Shown: one piece after another, positions 52,624 through 62,194 of the stretch
Layout: the number at the start of each line of letters is the position of its first letter
How positions within the stretch are numbered: position 1 is the first letter of the stretch
Source of the DNA: Lacibacter sediminis
GTDB taxonomy: Bacteria; Bacteroidota; Bacteroidia; Chitinophagales; Chitinophagaceae
Assembly (NCBI RefSeq): GCF_014168535.1
Contig: NZ_CP060007.1
Coordinates: 4,526,001 to 4,590,000, forward strand
Reading direction: 5' to 3'
Length of the DNA: 64,000 nt
The notes under the pieces: model-generated
Told to the model about the DNA's origin: nothing
Database searches by the model: none
The model's input: only the letters and a program-made list of their open reading frames with translations
Translations under genes and position numbers: made by a program

Positions 52624-55242
52624 ATGAAATCATTTCTTGCCATTCTTACAATTGTGTTTTGCTTATCAGCAACTGCACAGGATTACAAATCATTCCCGAT
52701 GTGGAATACAAAACTCTCCATCGAACAACGGGTGAATGATGTGGTGAGCCGTTTAACACTGGAAGAAAAAGTAGCACAGATGCTCAATGCAACTCCTGCT
52801 ATTCCACGTTTGGGTATCCCCGCTTACGATTGGTGGAATGAAGTATTGCATGGTGTGGCAAGAACACCTTTCAAAACAACGGTATTTCCGCAGGCGATTG
52901 GTATGGCAGCAACCTGGGATACCAATTCATTGCATCGCATGGCCGATTATTCCGCATTGGAAGGTAGAGCTATTTACAGCAAGGCTGTTGAACAGGGACG
53001 AACTGCCGAACGTTATCTCGGTCTTACTTACTGGACACCCAACATCAATATCTTTCGTGACCCACGTTGGGGTCGTGGACAGGAAACCTATGGTGAAGAT
53101 CCATTTTTAACGGCTATGCTTGGACGCTCTTTTGTACGTGGCCTGCAAGGTGAAGATCCCAAGTATCTCAAAGCAGCAGCTTGTGCAAAACACTATGCAG
53201 TGCACAGCGGACCTGAACCTTCACGTCACTCCGATAATTTTAATCCTACTGCTTATGATCTGTGGGATACTTATCTGCCTGCATTTAAAGAATTGATCGT
53301 TGATGCAAATGTGGCGGGTGTAATGTGTGCGTACAATGCGGTTGATAAACAACCTTGCTGCGGTAATGATCAATTGATGAATGATATTCTCCGCAAACAA
53401 TGGAAGTTCAACGGTTATGTAACGAGTGATTGCTGGGCAGTAGATGATTTTTATAAGTATCACAAAACACATAAGGATGCAACAACATCAGCCGTAGATG
53501 CAGTGATCCATGGAACAGATCTGGAGTGCGGTGTTACAGTTTATAAAACATTGGTGGATGCTGTAAAAACAGGTTTGATCACTGAATCACAACTTGATAT
53601 TTCATTGAAACGTTTGTTTACGATCCGTTACCGTTTGGGCATGTTCGATCCCGTATCAATGGTGAAGTATGCACAAACTCCTTCTTCTGTATTGGAGAGT
53701 GCTCCACATCAGGCACATGCATTAAAAATGGCGCAACAATCGATCGTGCTGTTGAAGAATGAAAAAAATACATTACCTCTCAGCAAAAAAATAAAGAAGA
53801 TCGTGGTGCTGGGTCCGAATGCTGATAACAGTATTGCAGTTCTCGGAAACTACAATGGTACACCTTCAGAAATTATAACGATACTGAAAGGAATACAAAA
53901 CAAGGTTGGCAATTCTGTTGAAGTGGTTTATGAAAAGGCGATCAATTTCACCAATGATACGTCTTTGGTATATGCCGATGTGAGTGATCAGTATTTGTAT
54001 GAAGGCAAAAAAGGATTCAAAGCAGAATACTTTTCAAATAAAGAATTGCAGGGCCAACCTGCTGTTGTACAAACAGAAGCAGGTGTTGATCATTTCTGGC
54101 AGGAAGGACAGCAAGTATTGGGCAACATCCGTGCAAATAATTTTTCTGCACGTTATACAACCAACTTCACTGCGTCAGCTGATGGATCTATTCTGTTTGA
54201 AGTGGAAGCAGATGATGGTTATAAACTTTCGGTTGATGATAAAGAAGTATTGAATGCATGGACAAGAAACCGTTGGGGTGCAAGAACCTATAAACTAAAC
54301 ACAGTAAAAGGTAAGACCTACAAATTGGTTCTTGAATATTGGCAGGGTGAAGGAAAGGCCAATGTAAAATTGAAAGCAGGCAACTTACAACAACTGAATT
54401 ATGCTGACCTACTCAAAAAAGTGAGTGATGCTGATGCAATTATTTACGCAGGTGGCATCTCTCCACAATTGGAAGGAGAAGAAATGCGTGTTGATTATCC
54501 CGGCTTTAATGGCGGCGATCGTACAACCATTGCGTTGCCAACTGTACAAACTGAATTGATGAAAAAGCTACATGCAACGGGAAAACCTGTTGTATTTGTT
54601 ATGCTCACAGGTAGTGCCATTGCTACGCCATGGGAAAGCGAAAACATTCCTGCGATTGTGAATGCATGGTATGGCGGACAAAGTGCAGGTACTGCTGTTG
54701 CAGATGTTTTGTTTGGCGACTATAATCCTGCTGGTCGTTTGCCTGTTACATTTTATAAGAGCGATAGTGATCTGCCTGGCTTCAGTGACTATTCGATGGA
54801 AGGAAGAACCTATCGTTATTTTAAAGGCGAAGCATTGTATCCCTTTGGTCATGGTTTGAGTTATTCAACATTTGCATATAGTGGTTTGCAATTCCCAAAA
54901 ACTATTGCAGCAAACAAACCTGTTACTGTTACAGTAACGGTGAAAAATACAGGAAAGCGTGATGGAGATGAAGTAGTGCAGTTGTACGTATCGCATCAAC
55001 AAACAAAAAGCAAAGCACCTCTTCGTGCATTGAAAGGTTTTAAACGCATTGCGTTGAAAGCAGGTGAAAGTAAAACCATCAGCTTTAAACTTACTCCTGA
55101 AGAATTAGCATTGGTGAATGAAACAACCGGTAAGTATTATCAACCGAAAGGAAAAGTACAGATCAGCGTTGGCGGTGGGCAACCGGGTGTAAAAAATAAA
55201 ACAACCAGTAATGTAGTAAGCTCACAGCTCCTTATTCAATAA
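52624..55242 (+). CDS. GH3 beta-xylosidase/beta-glucosidase with PA14 insert, exported
   Basis: 872 aa. Signal peptide MKSFLAILTIVFCLSATAQ. GH3 N-terminal barrel with YDWWNEVLHGVAR, FPQAIGMAATW, NIFRDPRWGRGQETYGEDP, KHYAVHSGPEPSRH, then GYVTSDCWAVDDF (nucleophile Asp269). The alpha/beta C-terminal domain has ALKMAQQSIVLLKNE. A PA14 insert (about 455-600; GFKAEYFSNKELQGQP) and a fibronectin-III-like end (VTVTVTVKNTGKRDGDEVVQLYVS) follow. The ExxHG and WWNEVLHGVA pattern is closer to GH3 xylosidases than to glucosidases. Fits terminal release of xylose. Confidence 0.94.
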   Translation: MKSFLAILTIVFCLSATAQDYKSFPMWNTKLSIEQRVNDVVSRLTLEEKVAQMLNATPAIPRLGIPAYDWWNEVLHGVARTPFKTTVFPQAIGMAATWDTNSLHRMADYSALEGRAIYSKAVEQGRTAERYLGLTYWTPNINIFRDPRWGRGQETYGEDPFLTAMLGRSFVRGLQGEDPKYLKAAACAKHYAVHSGPEPSRHSDNFNPTAYDLWDTYLPAFKELIVDANVAGVMCAYNAVDKQPCCGNDQLMNDILRKQWKFNGYVTSDCWAVDDFYKYHKTHKDATTSAVDAVIHGTDLECGVTVYKTLVDAVKTGLITESQLDISLKRLFTIRYRLGMFDPVSMVKYAQTPSSVLESAPHQAHALKMAQQSIVLLKNEKNTLPLSKKIKKIVVLGPNADNSIAVLGNYNGTPSEIITILKGIQNKVGNSVEVVYEKAINFTNDTSLVYADVSDQYLYEGKKGFKAEYFSNKELQGQPAVVQTEAGVDHFWQEGQQVLGNIRANNFSARYTTNFTASADGSILFEVEADDGYKLSVDDKEVLNAWTRNRWGARTYKLNTVKGKTYKLVLEYWQGEGKANVKLKAGNLQQLNYADLLKKVSDADAIIYAGGISPQLEGEEMRVDYPGFNGGDRTTIALPTVQTELMKKLHATGKPVVFVMLTGSAIATPWESENIPAIVNAWYGGQSAGTAVADVLFGDYNPAGRLPVTFYKSDSDLPGFSDYSMEGRTYRYFKGEALYPFGHGLSYSTFAYSGLQFPKTIAANKPVTVTVTVKNTGKRDGDEVVQLYVSHQQTKSKAPLRALKGFKRIALKAGESKTISFKLTPEELALVNETTGKYYQPKGKVQISVGGGQPGVKNKTTSNVVSSQLLIQ

Positions 55243-55260
55243 CATGATTAAATAAGCATT

Positions 55261-56439
55261 ATGAACTCCAACAAACCAAATAGAAGGAAATTTTTGCAAG
55301 ATGCAACAAAAGCTTCCGGGTTAATGCTGTTTGCGCCAATGGCCGGTAAGTTTAAATCTATTCAATCAACAGAAAAGAAAAAGGATATCGTTATCGCACC
55401 GGGCAAAATAAAATTTGCAGTCATCAGTATCAATCATCCCCATATTTATGGAATGACGGATGCAATAAAAAGAGGTGGAGGAGAATTAGTGGCTGTATAT
55501 GCAAAGGAAGCTGATCTGCTTGCTGCTTTTTCAAAAGCATACCCTGAAGCGAAACTTGCAAAAAATGAAAACGAAATTTTAGAAGATAATTCCATTCAGT
55601 TAGTGTTAAGCTCAGGCATACCGGATGAAAGAGCTCCTCTCGGTATTCGTGTTATGAAACATGGCAAGGATTACTTAACCGATAAACCCGGCATTATTAC
55701 GTTACAACAATTGGTTGAAGTAAAGAAAGTGCAGAAAGAAACAAAACGGATCTACTCGATCATGTACAGTGAAAGGCTTGAGAACAAAGGCACAGAAAAA
55801 GCGAGCCAATTAGTAAAAGCAGGTGCAATAGGCAACGTAATACAAACAATAAATTTAGCTCCGCACAGGATCAGCAATAAGTATGGTACCTCGGGATTAG
55901 CTGTAAGACCAGATTGGTTTTGGGACAAAAAACGCTACGGTGGAATTTTAACTGACATCGGTTCACATCAATTTGATCAGTACTTACATTTTACGAATAC
56001 AACAGAAGCAACTGTGTTGATGTCGCAGGTAGGTAATGTGCATTTTCCTGAAGCTCCATTATTCGAAGATTTTGGTGACGTGATGTTAAGTGGAAATGGT
56101 GGCGTGGGCTATATACGTGTAGATTGGTTTACGCCTAACGGACTTGATAGCTGGGGTGATGGAAGATTAACAATACTCGGTACTGACGGGTATATTGAAG
56201 TGAGAAAGAACATCGACATTGTTTCTGCCAACAAGGGCGGCAATCATTTATACCTCGTCAATCAAAAAGAAACAGTGCATATGGATTGCAATAATGAAAC
56301 ACTTCCATTTGGACCAGCGTTTGTTGATGATGTTGTGAACAGAACAGAAACTGCTATGAGCCAGGCGCATTGCTTTTTAGCAACGGAACTTGCCTTAATA
56401 GCACAGAAACAGGCAAAGCCGTTGAAACTGAAAAAATAA
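55261..56439 (+). CDS. Gfo/Idh/MocA-family oxidoreductase, Tat-exported, copy 1
   Basis: 392 aa. Tat-like N-terminus NRRKFLQDATKASGLMLFAPMAG. The Rossmann start IKFAVISINHPHIYGMTDAI lacks the usual glycine loop (GxGxxG), and the EKP catalytic motif appears as LTDKPGII. The C-terminal half keeps ILTDIGSHQFDQYLHFT and VDDVVNRTETAMSQAH, as in this family. Such proteins oxidise or reduce sugars with tightly bound NAD(P). Role in xylan use is unclear; the loss of the loop may mean another cofactor mode. Follows GH3 by 18 nt. Confidence 0.85.
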   Translation: MNSNKPNRRKFLQDATKASGLMLFAPMAGKFKSIQSTEKKKDIVIAPGKIKFAVISINHPHIYGMTDAIKRGGGELVAVYAKEADLLAAFSKAYPEAKLAKNENEILEDNSIQLVLSSGIPDERAPLGIRVMKHGKDYLTDKPGIITLQQLVEVKKVQKETKRIYSIMYSERLENKGTEKASQLVKAGAIGNVIQTINLAPHRISNKYGTSGLAVRPDWFWDKKRYGGILTDIGSHQFDQYLHFTNTTEATVLMSQVGNVHFPEAPLFEDFGDVMLSGNGGVGYIRVDWFTPNGLDSWGDGRLTILGTDGYIEVRKNIDIVSANKGGNHLYLVNQKETVHMDCNNETLPFGPAFVDDVVNRTETAMSQAHCFLATELALIAQKQAKPLKLKK

Positions 56440-56483
56440 TTTCCTGCTTTTACCATAACGATGCTTCACTAAAACAGATTGCC

Positions 56484-57881
56484 ATGCAAAAAGAAAAAAA
56501 AACAGGTATCGGAAGAAGAAAATTTCTAAACGATACCATTAAAGCAACAGCAGGCACAGCCGTTGCACTGAGTTTCCCATCCATCGTACCGGCAAGTGTA
56601 TTTGGGAAAAATGCACCAAGCAATCGTATTAATGTTGCAGCCATCGGTACAGGACGTATCTCCCGTGGACATGATATGCCGGGGGTTTGGAAACATGAAT
56701 ATGCGCAGATCATGGCGGTTTGTGATGTTGATCTGAAACGTGCAAACGAGGGCAAGCAATTAGTAAATGAATTTTATACAAAGAGAGATAACAAACCCTA
56801 TGATGGTGTAAAACTTTACACAGATTTCCGTGAGCTTTTATTGAATAAAGATATTGATGCAGTATTGATCAGTACACCCGATCATACACATGCCATGATT
56901 GGTGTAGCTGCAGCACGTGCAGGTAAACATATTTATATGCAGAAGCCTGCATCGTTAACCATTGCAGAAGGAAGGATTATCAGCAATGTGGTACAGAATA
57001 GTGGTGTGAAATTTCAAATAGGAAGTCAACAACGAAGCAGTGATCAATTCCGTTATGCAGCAGAGCTTGTTCGCAATGGGCGGATCGGTGTATTGAAAAC
57101 AGTGTATGTTGGGTTACCCGGCGATCCTCCCGGTGGTAAAAAAGAAGAAATGCCGCTTCCTGCAAATTTCAATTACGACATGTGGCTTGCATCAACACCT
57201 GAAGTGTATTATACTGAAGACAGAGTTCATCCGCAGAATGATTATGGACGCCCCGGTTGGTTACGCTGCGAACAGTTTGGAGCAGGTATGATCACAGGTT
57301 GGGGTGCGCATCATATCGACAGTGCACATTGGGGCATGGGTATGGAAGCAAGTGGCCCTGTAGAAATATGGGCTCAACATGTTGAGTTTGCAAAAGATGG
57401 TTTGTGGGATGTGCACGGCATTTTTAAAACGGGCGCAAAATATGCGAACGGTGTTACAATGATGGTGAGTAATGAATTTCCCAACGGAATAAAATTTGAA
57501 GGAACGAAAGGATGGATCTTTGTTTCAAGAGGTGATTACCAGGCAACATCCAGCGATCCCAATGCAGGAACTGTGCAGGCGAAAAAAATTGATGCAAGTG
57601 ATCCCAAACTACTCACATCTGTAATTGGTGAAAATGAATTTCATTTCACTGTCAGCAAAGATCACCATGGCAATTGGCTGGAAGCAATACGTGATAACAA
57701 GAACACAATTGCTCCTGTTGAAGAAGCACATCGTGCATGTTCTGCCTGTTTGCTGCATCACATCGCCATGAAATTGAAACGGAAATTGTATTGGGATCCT
57801 GTAAAAGAACAATTCAAAAACGATGCAGAAGCAAACAGCATGTTATCCCGCCCGCAACGTAAAGGTTATGAAGTAAAATAA
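56484..57881 (+). CDS. Gfo/Idh/MocA-family oxidoreductase, Tat-exported, copy 2
   Basis: 465 aa from the ATG at 56484 (MQKEKKTGIGRRKFLND). A longer frame from 56370 overlaps the preceding gene and is rejected. Tat signal GRRKFLNDTIKATAGTAVALSFP. Cofactor loop VAAIGTGRISRGH. The family EKP motif reads MQKPASLT. The C-terminal domain has GAHHIDSAHWGMGMEASGPVEI and KDHHGNWLEAIRDNKN. This is the larger secreted form common in Bacteroidota and Planctomycetes. Follows copy 1 by 44 nt. Confidence 0.9.
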   Translation: MQKEKKTGIGRRKFLNDTIKATAGTAVALSFPSIVPASVFGKNAPSNRINVAAIGTGRISRGHDMPGVWKHEYAQIMAVCDVDLKRANEGKQLVNEFYTKRDNKPYDGVKLYTDFRELLLNKDIDAVLISTPDHTHAMIGVAAARAGKHIYMQKPASLTIAEGRIISNVVQNSGVKFQIGSQQRSSDQFRYAAELVRNGRIGVLKTVYVGLPGDPPGGKKEEMPLPANFNYDMWLASTPEVYYTEDRVHPQNDYGRPGWLRCEQFGAGMITGWGAHHIDSAHWGMGMEASGPVEIWAQHVEFAKDGLWDVHGIFKTGAKYANGVTMMVSNEFPNGIKFEGTKGWIFVSRGDYQATSSDPNAGTVQAKKIDASDPKLLTSVIGENEFHFTVSKDHHGNWLEAIRDNKNTIAPVEEAHRACSACLLHHIAMKLKRKLYWDPVKEQFKNDAEANSMLSRPQRKGYEVK

Positions 57882-57901
57882 AATTTAAACAACTGCTTTT
57901 C

Positions 57902-58657
57902 ATGAAACGATTACTTGCCCTCTTCTTCTTTCTTCCTTCGTTGGTATTTGCGCAGAACGATTCTGTATTGTCAGGTGCATACAGCTGGAAACAACCTGTT
58001 GTGCAAAAAGGAAAAATCAGTTCTGTTGTTTTACTGGAAGGCAAAGTGCATGACTTTGAATGGATGCAGTTTGCAGCAAACAGTATTGCAGGCAACACAA
58101 CAATAAAGCAGGCTGTTTCTGCTAACCAAGAGCAGTTATTGATCGTAAGATCTGGTGCTGTAACAATTCATTTTGGCGACTCTTCCTTTCTATTAACAGC
58201 GAATAGCATAGCTGTCTTAATGCCAGGAGAAAAATACAGTTTATCAAATGCATCAACAACAACAACAGATTTCTTTACCATGAACTACCGCAGCAAAAAA
58301 ACTGCTGATGCACAACGTGGCGGAACTTCCTTTGTGAAAATATGGGAAAGCATTCCTTTTAAAGGCAATAATATTGGAGGAGGTCGTCGTGATTTTTTTG
58401 AAAAACCTACTGTTATGCAGAAACGTTTTGAAATGCACGTAACCACTTTAAAAGAAGGTTTGAAAAGTCATGAACCTCATACGCATCGTGCAGAAGAAAT
58501 TATCCTGGTCATTGAAGGTGAAACGGAGATGCAGATGGGGAATAACATAATAAAAACAACTGCCGGAGGATTTTATTATGCAGGCAGCAAGGTATTACAC
58601 GGCATCAAAAACATCGGTACAAAATCAAGTACCTATTTCGCCATTCAATTTGAATAA
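57902..58657 (+). CDS. Bicupin protein, exported
   Basis: 251 aa. Signal peptide MKRLLALFFFLPSLVFA. Two cupin domains: the first (about 40-130) has weak metal ligands; the second (about 175-250) has HEPHTHRAEEIILVIEGETEMQMG, with two His and a Glu as in metal-binding cupins. Could be an isomerase or lyase for a sugar or uronate product, or a binding protein; KdgF-type cupins act on unsaturated uronates. No specific function can be assigned. It lies between the oxidoreductases and the esterase gene, 20 nt after the former. Confidence 0.75.
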   Translation: MKRLLALFFFLPSLVFAQNDSVLSGAYSWKQPVVQKGKISSVVLLEGKVHDFEWMQFAANSIAGNTTIKQAVSANQEQLLIVRSGAVTIHFGDSSFLLTANSIAVLMPGEKYSLSNASTTTTDFFTMNYRSKKTADAQRGGTSFVKIWESIPFKGNNIGGGRRDFFEKPTVMQKRFEMHVTTLKEGLKSHEPHTHRAEEIILVIEGETEMQMGNNIIKTTAGGFYYAGSKVLHGIKNIGTKSSTYFAIQFE

Positions 58658-58661
58658 CAAA

Positions 58662-60599
58662 ATGAACTACTTCTTATCGTTATTACGGATCGTTCCAATC
58701 TTTTTGTTTGGGGCAAACGCAGCAAACGCACAGGTAAAACTTCCGCAAATTGTAAGAGACAGCATGATACTGCAAAGAGATATTCCGGTAAACATCTGGG
58801 GATGGAGCGCTGTGAATGAAAAAGTAAGTGTAAAGTTCAATGGCAAAACATACAAGACAAAAGGCAATGCTGAAGGAAAGTGGATTATAAAACTACCTGC
58901 AACCAAAGGAGGCGGTCCTTACAGCATTGATATTACTGCAAGCAACAAAATCAGCATCAAAGAAATTCTGTTTGGCGATGTTTGGTTTTGCAGCGGTCAA
59001 TCCAACATGGTACATCAACTCAATATTCATGATGTAACCTATGCAAAAGAAATTGCCGAAGCAAATGATCCGCAGATCCGTCAATTCTGGGTACCAACAC
59101 TAACCAGTTTACAAGGCCCGCAGCAAAATTTGCCAAGCGGTTACTGGAAAGCAGCAGTAGGTGAAGACATTCGCCCCTTCTCCGCAGTTGCTTATTTTTT
59201 TGCCAAACATTTATACGAAAAATACAAAGTGCCTATTGGCATTATCAATGCAAGCGTTGGAGGCACACCTATTGAAGCTTGGACAAGTGAAGAAGGATTG
59301 AAAGATTTTGCAGCATTGCAAACCACTATTACAAAAAATAAAGACACAGCCTATCTCAACAGTTTAAATCGCAGACCATCAAATACGCCACGCATTGCTC
59401 CTCCTATTGATGCAGGTTTAAGCGGAACAACAAAATGGTTTGATGTTAACTATGTTCCTAAGGGTTGGCGCAACATCAACATTCCAGGTTTTTGGGAAGA
59501 TCAGGGTGTGAAAGATCTCAACGGTGTGGTATGGTACAGAAAAGAAATTGATATTCCTGCATCAATGGTTGGTAAAGCTGCGAAAGTTTTTCTTGGTCGC
59601 ATTGTAGATGCAGATGAATTATACATCAATGCTGTGCGTGTTGGTAACACAACATATCAATATCCTCAACGCAGATACACGGTTCCTGCAAATGTTTTAA
59701 AAGCAGGTAAAAATGTTTTTGTTATTCGTGTAACTAACAATTCTGGTAAAGGTGGTTTTGTAACTGACAAACCTTATTGTATTTTCTCAGGAACGGATAC
59801 AGTTGATCTCAAGGGAACATGGCAGTATAAAGTTGGTTTAGTGAATCGTCCGTTTGCAGGCGGAGGTTTTGGCGGCGGCATCAATGCACAAAATCAACCG
59901 GCTGCATTGTACAATGCAATGGTTGCGCCTGAAATAAATTATACCATCAAAGGATTTTGTTGGTACCAGGGTGAAAGCAATGCAGGAAGGCCACAGGAAT
60001 ACGGCGCTTTGCAAACTGCACAAATTCGTGACTGGCGCAACAAATGGAACCAAGGTGAACTGCCTTTTCTGTATGTGCAACTGCCGGGATTTATGGATTA
60101 TAATTATCTGCCTTCTGAAAGTGGTTGGGCTGTTTTACGTCAGCAACAATTAAATGCACTTGCAGTACCGAACACTGCTATGGCAGTTGCGATTGATCTT
60201 GGTGAGTGGAATGATATTCACCCCGATAATAAAAAAGATGTTGGCATTCGTTTGGCATTGGCGGCACGAAAACTTGCTTACAAAGAGGAATTGGTTTATT
60301 CCGGTCCACTTTATCAATCTGCAAAAATTGATGGAAGTAAAATCATTCTTTCATTTCAACATACCGGCAGCGGTTTAATTACAAACGACGGAGAAGAGTT
60401 GAGTGAGTTCGCTATTGCAGGAGCCGATAAAAAGTTCGTATGGGCGAAAGCAAAAATTGAAGGCGATAAAATAATTGTATGGAGTGATGAAGTAAAAGAG
60501 CCGCTATATGTGCGTTATGCGTGGGCCGATAATCCGGTTCAACCAAACTTGTATAACAAAGAGGGACTGCCCGCATCGCCTTTTACAACTGAGAAATAA
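58662..60599 (+). CDS. SGNH-type acetylesterase (sialate O-acetylesterase-like, possible CE20)
   Basis: 645 aa from the ATG at 58662; a frame from 58578 overlaps the cupin gene and is rejected. Signal peptide ending ANAQ. SGNH blocks: WFCSGQSNM (Ser114), WYQGESNA, and NDIHPDNK (Asp518/His520). A beta-sandwich insert of GH2-like jelly-roll type (WYRKEIDIPASMVGKAAKVFLGRIVDADELYING-like, about 255-410) splits the SGNH core. This split layout recalls the CE20 xylan/xyloglucan acetylesterases. Likely deacetylates acetylated glucuronoxylan in the periplasm. Confidence 0.85.
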   Translation: MNYFLSLLRIVPIFLFGANAANAQVKLPQIVRDSMILQRDIPVNIWGWSAVNEKVSVKFNGKTYKTKGNAEGKWIIKLPATKGGGPYSIDITASNKISIKEILFGDVWFCSGQSNMVHQLNIHDVTYAKEIAEANDPQIRQFWVPTLTSLQGPQQNLPSGYWKAAVGEDIRPFSAVAYFFAKHLYEKYKVPIGIINASVGGTPIEAWTSEEGLKDFAALQTTITKNKDTAYLNSLNRRPSNTPRIAPPIDAGLSGTTKWFDVNYVPKGWRNINIPGFWEDQGVKDLNGVVWYRKEIDIPASMVGKAAKVFLGRIVDADELYINAVRVGNTTYQYPQRRYTVPANVLKAGKNVFVIRVTNNSGKGGFVTDKPYCIFSGTDTVDLKGTWQYKVGLVNRPFAGGGFGGGINAQNQPAALYNAMVAPEINYTIKGFCWYQGESNAGRPQEYGALQTAQIRDWRNKWNQGELPFLYVQLPGFMDYNYLPSESGWAVLRQQQLNALAVPNTAMAVAIDLGEWNDIHPDNKKDVGIRLALAARKLAYKEELVYSGPLYQSAKIDGSKIILSFQHTGSGLITNDGEELSEFAIAGADKKFVWAKAKIEGDKIIVWSDEVKEPLYVRYAWADNPVQPNLYNKEGLPASPFTTEK

Positions 60600-60607
60600 A
60601 ATATCAT

Positions 60608-62164
60608 ATGAACATGAAACAACTTGCTTTGATTTTCATAACTGCTTTTGTCAGCAACTCGATCGCTATGGCACAGGTTTCGGTGATTGACAGCAGCAAA
60701 TATCCAAAGCTCACTGTGTTTACGGTGCAGCAAGATCAGGCGAATATGATGCAGCAACTGGGAATAATAAAATTACGTCCCGGTAAAAGTGGTAATGACA
60801 AAGATCCCAACCACGCAAACTACGATGAGGCATTGGCGAATCCTTGTCCGCAGTTGCCTGATGTGCTTACACTAAAGAATGGAAAGAGAGTTACAACGGC
60901 TGATATTTGGTGGAAGCAACGCCGGCCTGAATTGATTGAAGATTTTGAACGTGAAGTGTATGGCCGTGTTCCCAAGAATGTTCCGAAAGTAACTTGGACA
61001 GTAAAGGTGCTCGACCGGGAAGTGGTGAATCGTATTCCAGTTATTGCAAAGGAAATAATCGGGCATGTAGATAACAGCGCCTATCCATTGATCAATGTTG
61101 ATATGAAAATGGTGCTTGTTGTTCCCGCAAATGTAAAAGGCCCTGTTCCGGTGTTGATCATGTTTGGTCGTCCTGTATTACCTGCGCCTGCACAACCATC
61201 GCCTGATGATTTGGAAAAAATAAATGCCGCTTACAAAGAAATGATGATCAAGTCTGATCCATCAATGAAAGAAATCTTTGAAAAGTATCCGGCGTATCAA
61301 CCCATCACCCGTCTCCCCGCTCCTAACTTTTTTGCACCAGCGAAAGCAGATGAAGAATTAACGCCACAAGAAAGATTGTTAGCCGCTGGCTGGGGTTATG
61401 TTACCATCGATCCTGCAACAATACAACCGGATAATGGAGCAGGTCTAACAAGAGGCATTATCGGTTTAACCAATATGGGACAGCCACGCAAACCCGATCA
61501 ATGGGGTGCATTGCGTGCATGGGGTTGGGGCGCAAGTCGTGCATTGGATTATTTAGAAACAGAACCTCTGGTGAATGCAAAGCAAGTTGGCATCGAAGGT
61601 GTATCTCGTTATGGTAAAGCTGCATTGGTAACAATGGCATTCGATCAACGCTTTGCAGTTGGTTTAATTGGTTCATCAGGAAAAGGTGGTGCAACATTAC
61701 ATCGTCGTGTGTTTGGTGAGTCAGTTGAAAACTTAACCGGCGGTGGTGGCTATCATTGGATGGCAGGTAACTATTTAAAATACGGAACAGAAGAATCAGG
61801 CTTTGGTAAAAAAACAGGTTGTGATTTACCGGTTGATTCGCATGAACTGATTTCCTTGTGTGCACCACGATTGACATTTATCAGCTATGGCATTCCCGAA
61901 AAAGGTGATGCGAATTGGCTTGATCAGAAAGGAAGTTACCAGGCAACTATTGCTGCCGGTACAGTCTTCAAATTACTCGGCGCAAAAGATCTTGGTGTGA
62001 GCAACGATCATTTAACAGAAAAAATGCCACCGATGCTCACCGATATGTTGAATGGACATTTGGCATGGCGACAACATGATGGTGGACATACCGATGCGCC
62101 GAATTTTAAATTCTTTATACCATGGGCAAGCAAATGGTTGAATTATGAAAAGAAAACACCATAA
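60608..62164 (+). CDS. CE15-like glucuronoyl esterase
   Basis: 518 aa. Signal peptide ending MAQ (about residue 22-24). CE15 cleaves the ester between lignin alcohols and the 4-O-methylglucuronate of xylan. The alpha/beta-hydrolase core shows WGWGASRALDYL, the nucleophile elbow GVSRYGKAAL (Ser333), SSGKGGATLHRR, VDSHELISLCAPR and the catalytic His494 in DGGHTDAPN. The long N-terminal region (about 25-200) with KRRP-like WWKQRRPELIEDFEREVYGRVP is typical of bacterial CE15 proteins. It is the last gene of the rightward operon. Alternative start at 60614. Confidence 0.92.
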   Translation: MNMKQLALIFITAFVSNSIAMAQVSVIDSSKYPKLTVFTVQQDQANMMQQLGIIKLRPGKSGNDKDPNHANYDEALANPCPQLPDVLTLKNGKRVTTADIWWKQRRPELIEDFEREVYGRVPKNVPKVTWTVKVLDREVVNRIPVIAKEIIGHVDNSAYPLINVDMKMVLVVPANVKGPVPVLIMFGRPVLPAPAQPSPDDLEKINAAYKEMMIKSDPSMKEIFEKYPAYQPITRLPAPNFFAPAKADEELTPQERLLAAGWGYVTIDPATIQPDNGAGLTRGIIGLTNMGQPRKPDQWGALRAWGWGASRALDYLETEPLVNAKQVGIEGVSRYGKAALVTMAFDQRFAVGLIGSSGKGGATLHRRVFGESVENLTGGGGYHWMAGNYLKYGTEESGFGKKTGCDLPVDSHELISLCAPRLTFISYGIPEKGDANWLDQKGSYQATIAAGTVFKLLGAKDLGVSNDHLTEKMPPMLTDMLNGHLAWRQHDGGHTDAPNFKFFIPWASKWLNYEKKTP

Positions 62165-62194
62165 CAACTAACTATAAGAAAACTGTGTTGTTAT
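62161..62194. terminator. Bidirectional terminator between converging operons
   Basis: ATAACAAC (62161-62168) pairs with GTTGTTAT (62187-62194), 18-nt loop, followed on the plus strand by TGAATTTTTATTTTCT. Both stop codons lie in the stem arms: the CE15 TAA (62162-62164) and the converging gene's stop (62191-62193). Confidence 0.6.

Noticed and set aside
56370..56483. Upstream extension of the second Gfo/Idh/MocA gene
   Set aside because: It overlaps the previous gene out of frame, and the Tat signal begins properly at 56484.
58578..58661. Upstream extension of the SGNH esterase
   Set aside because: It lies inside the cupin gene; the signal peptide starts at 58662.
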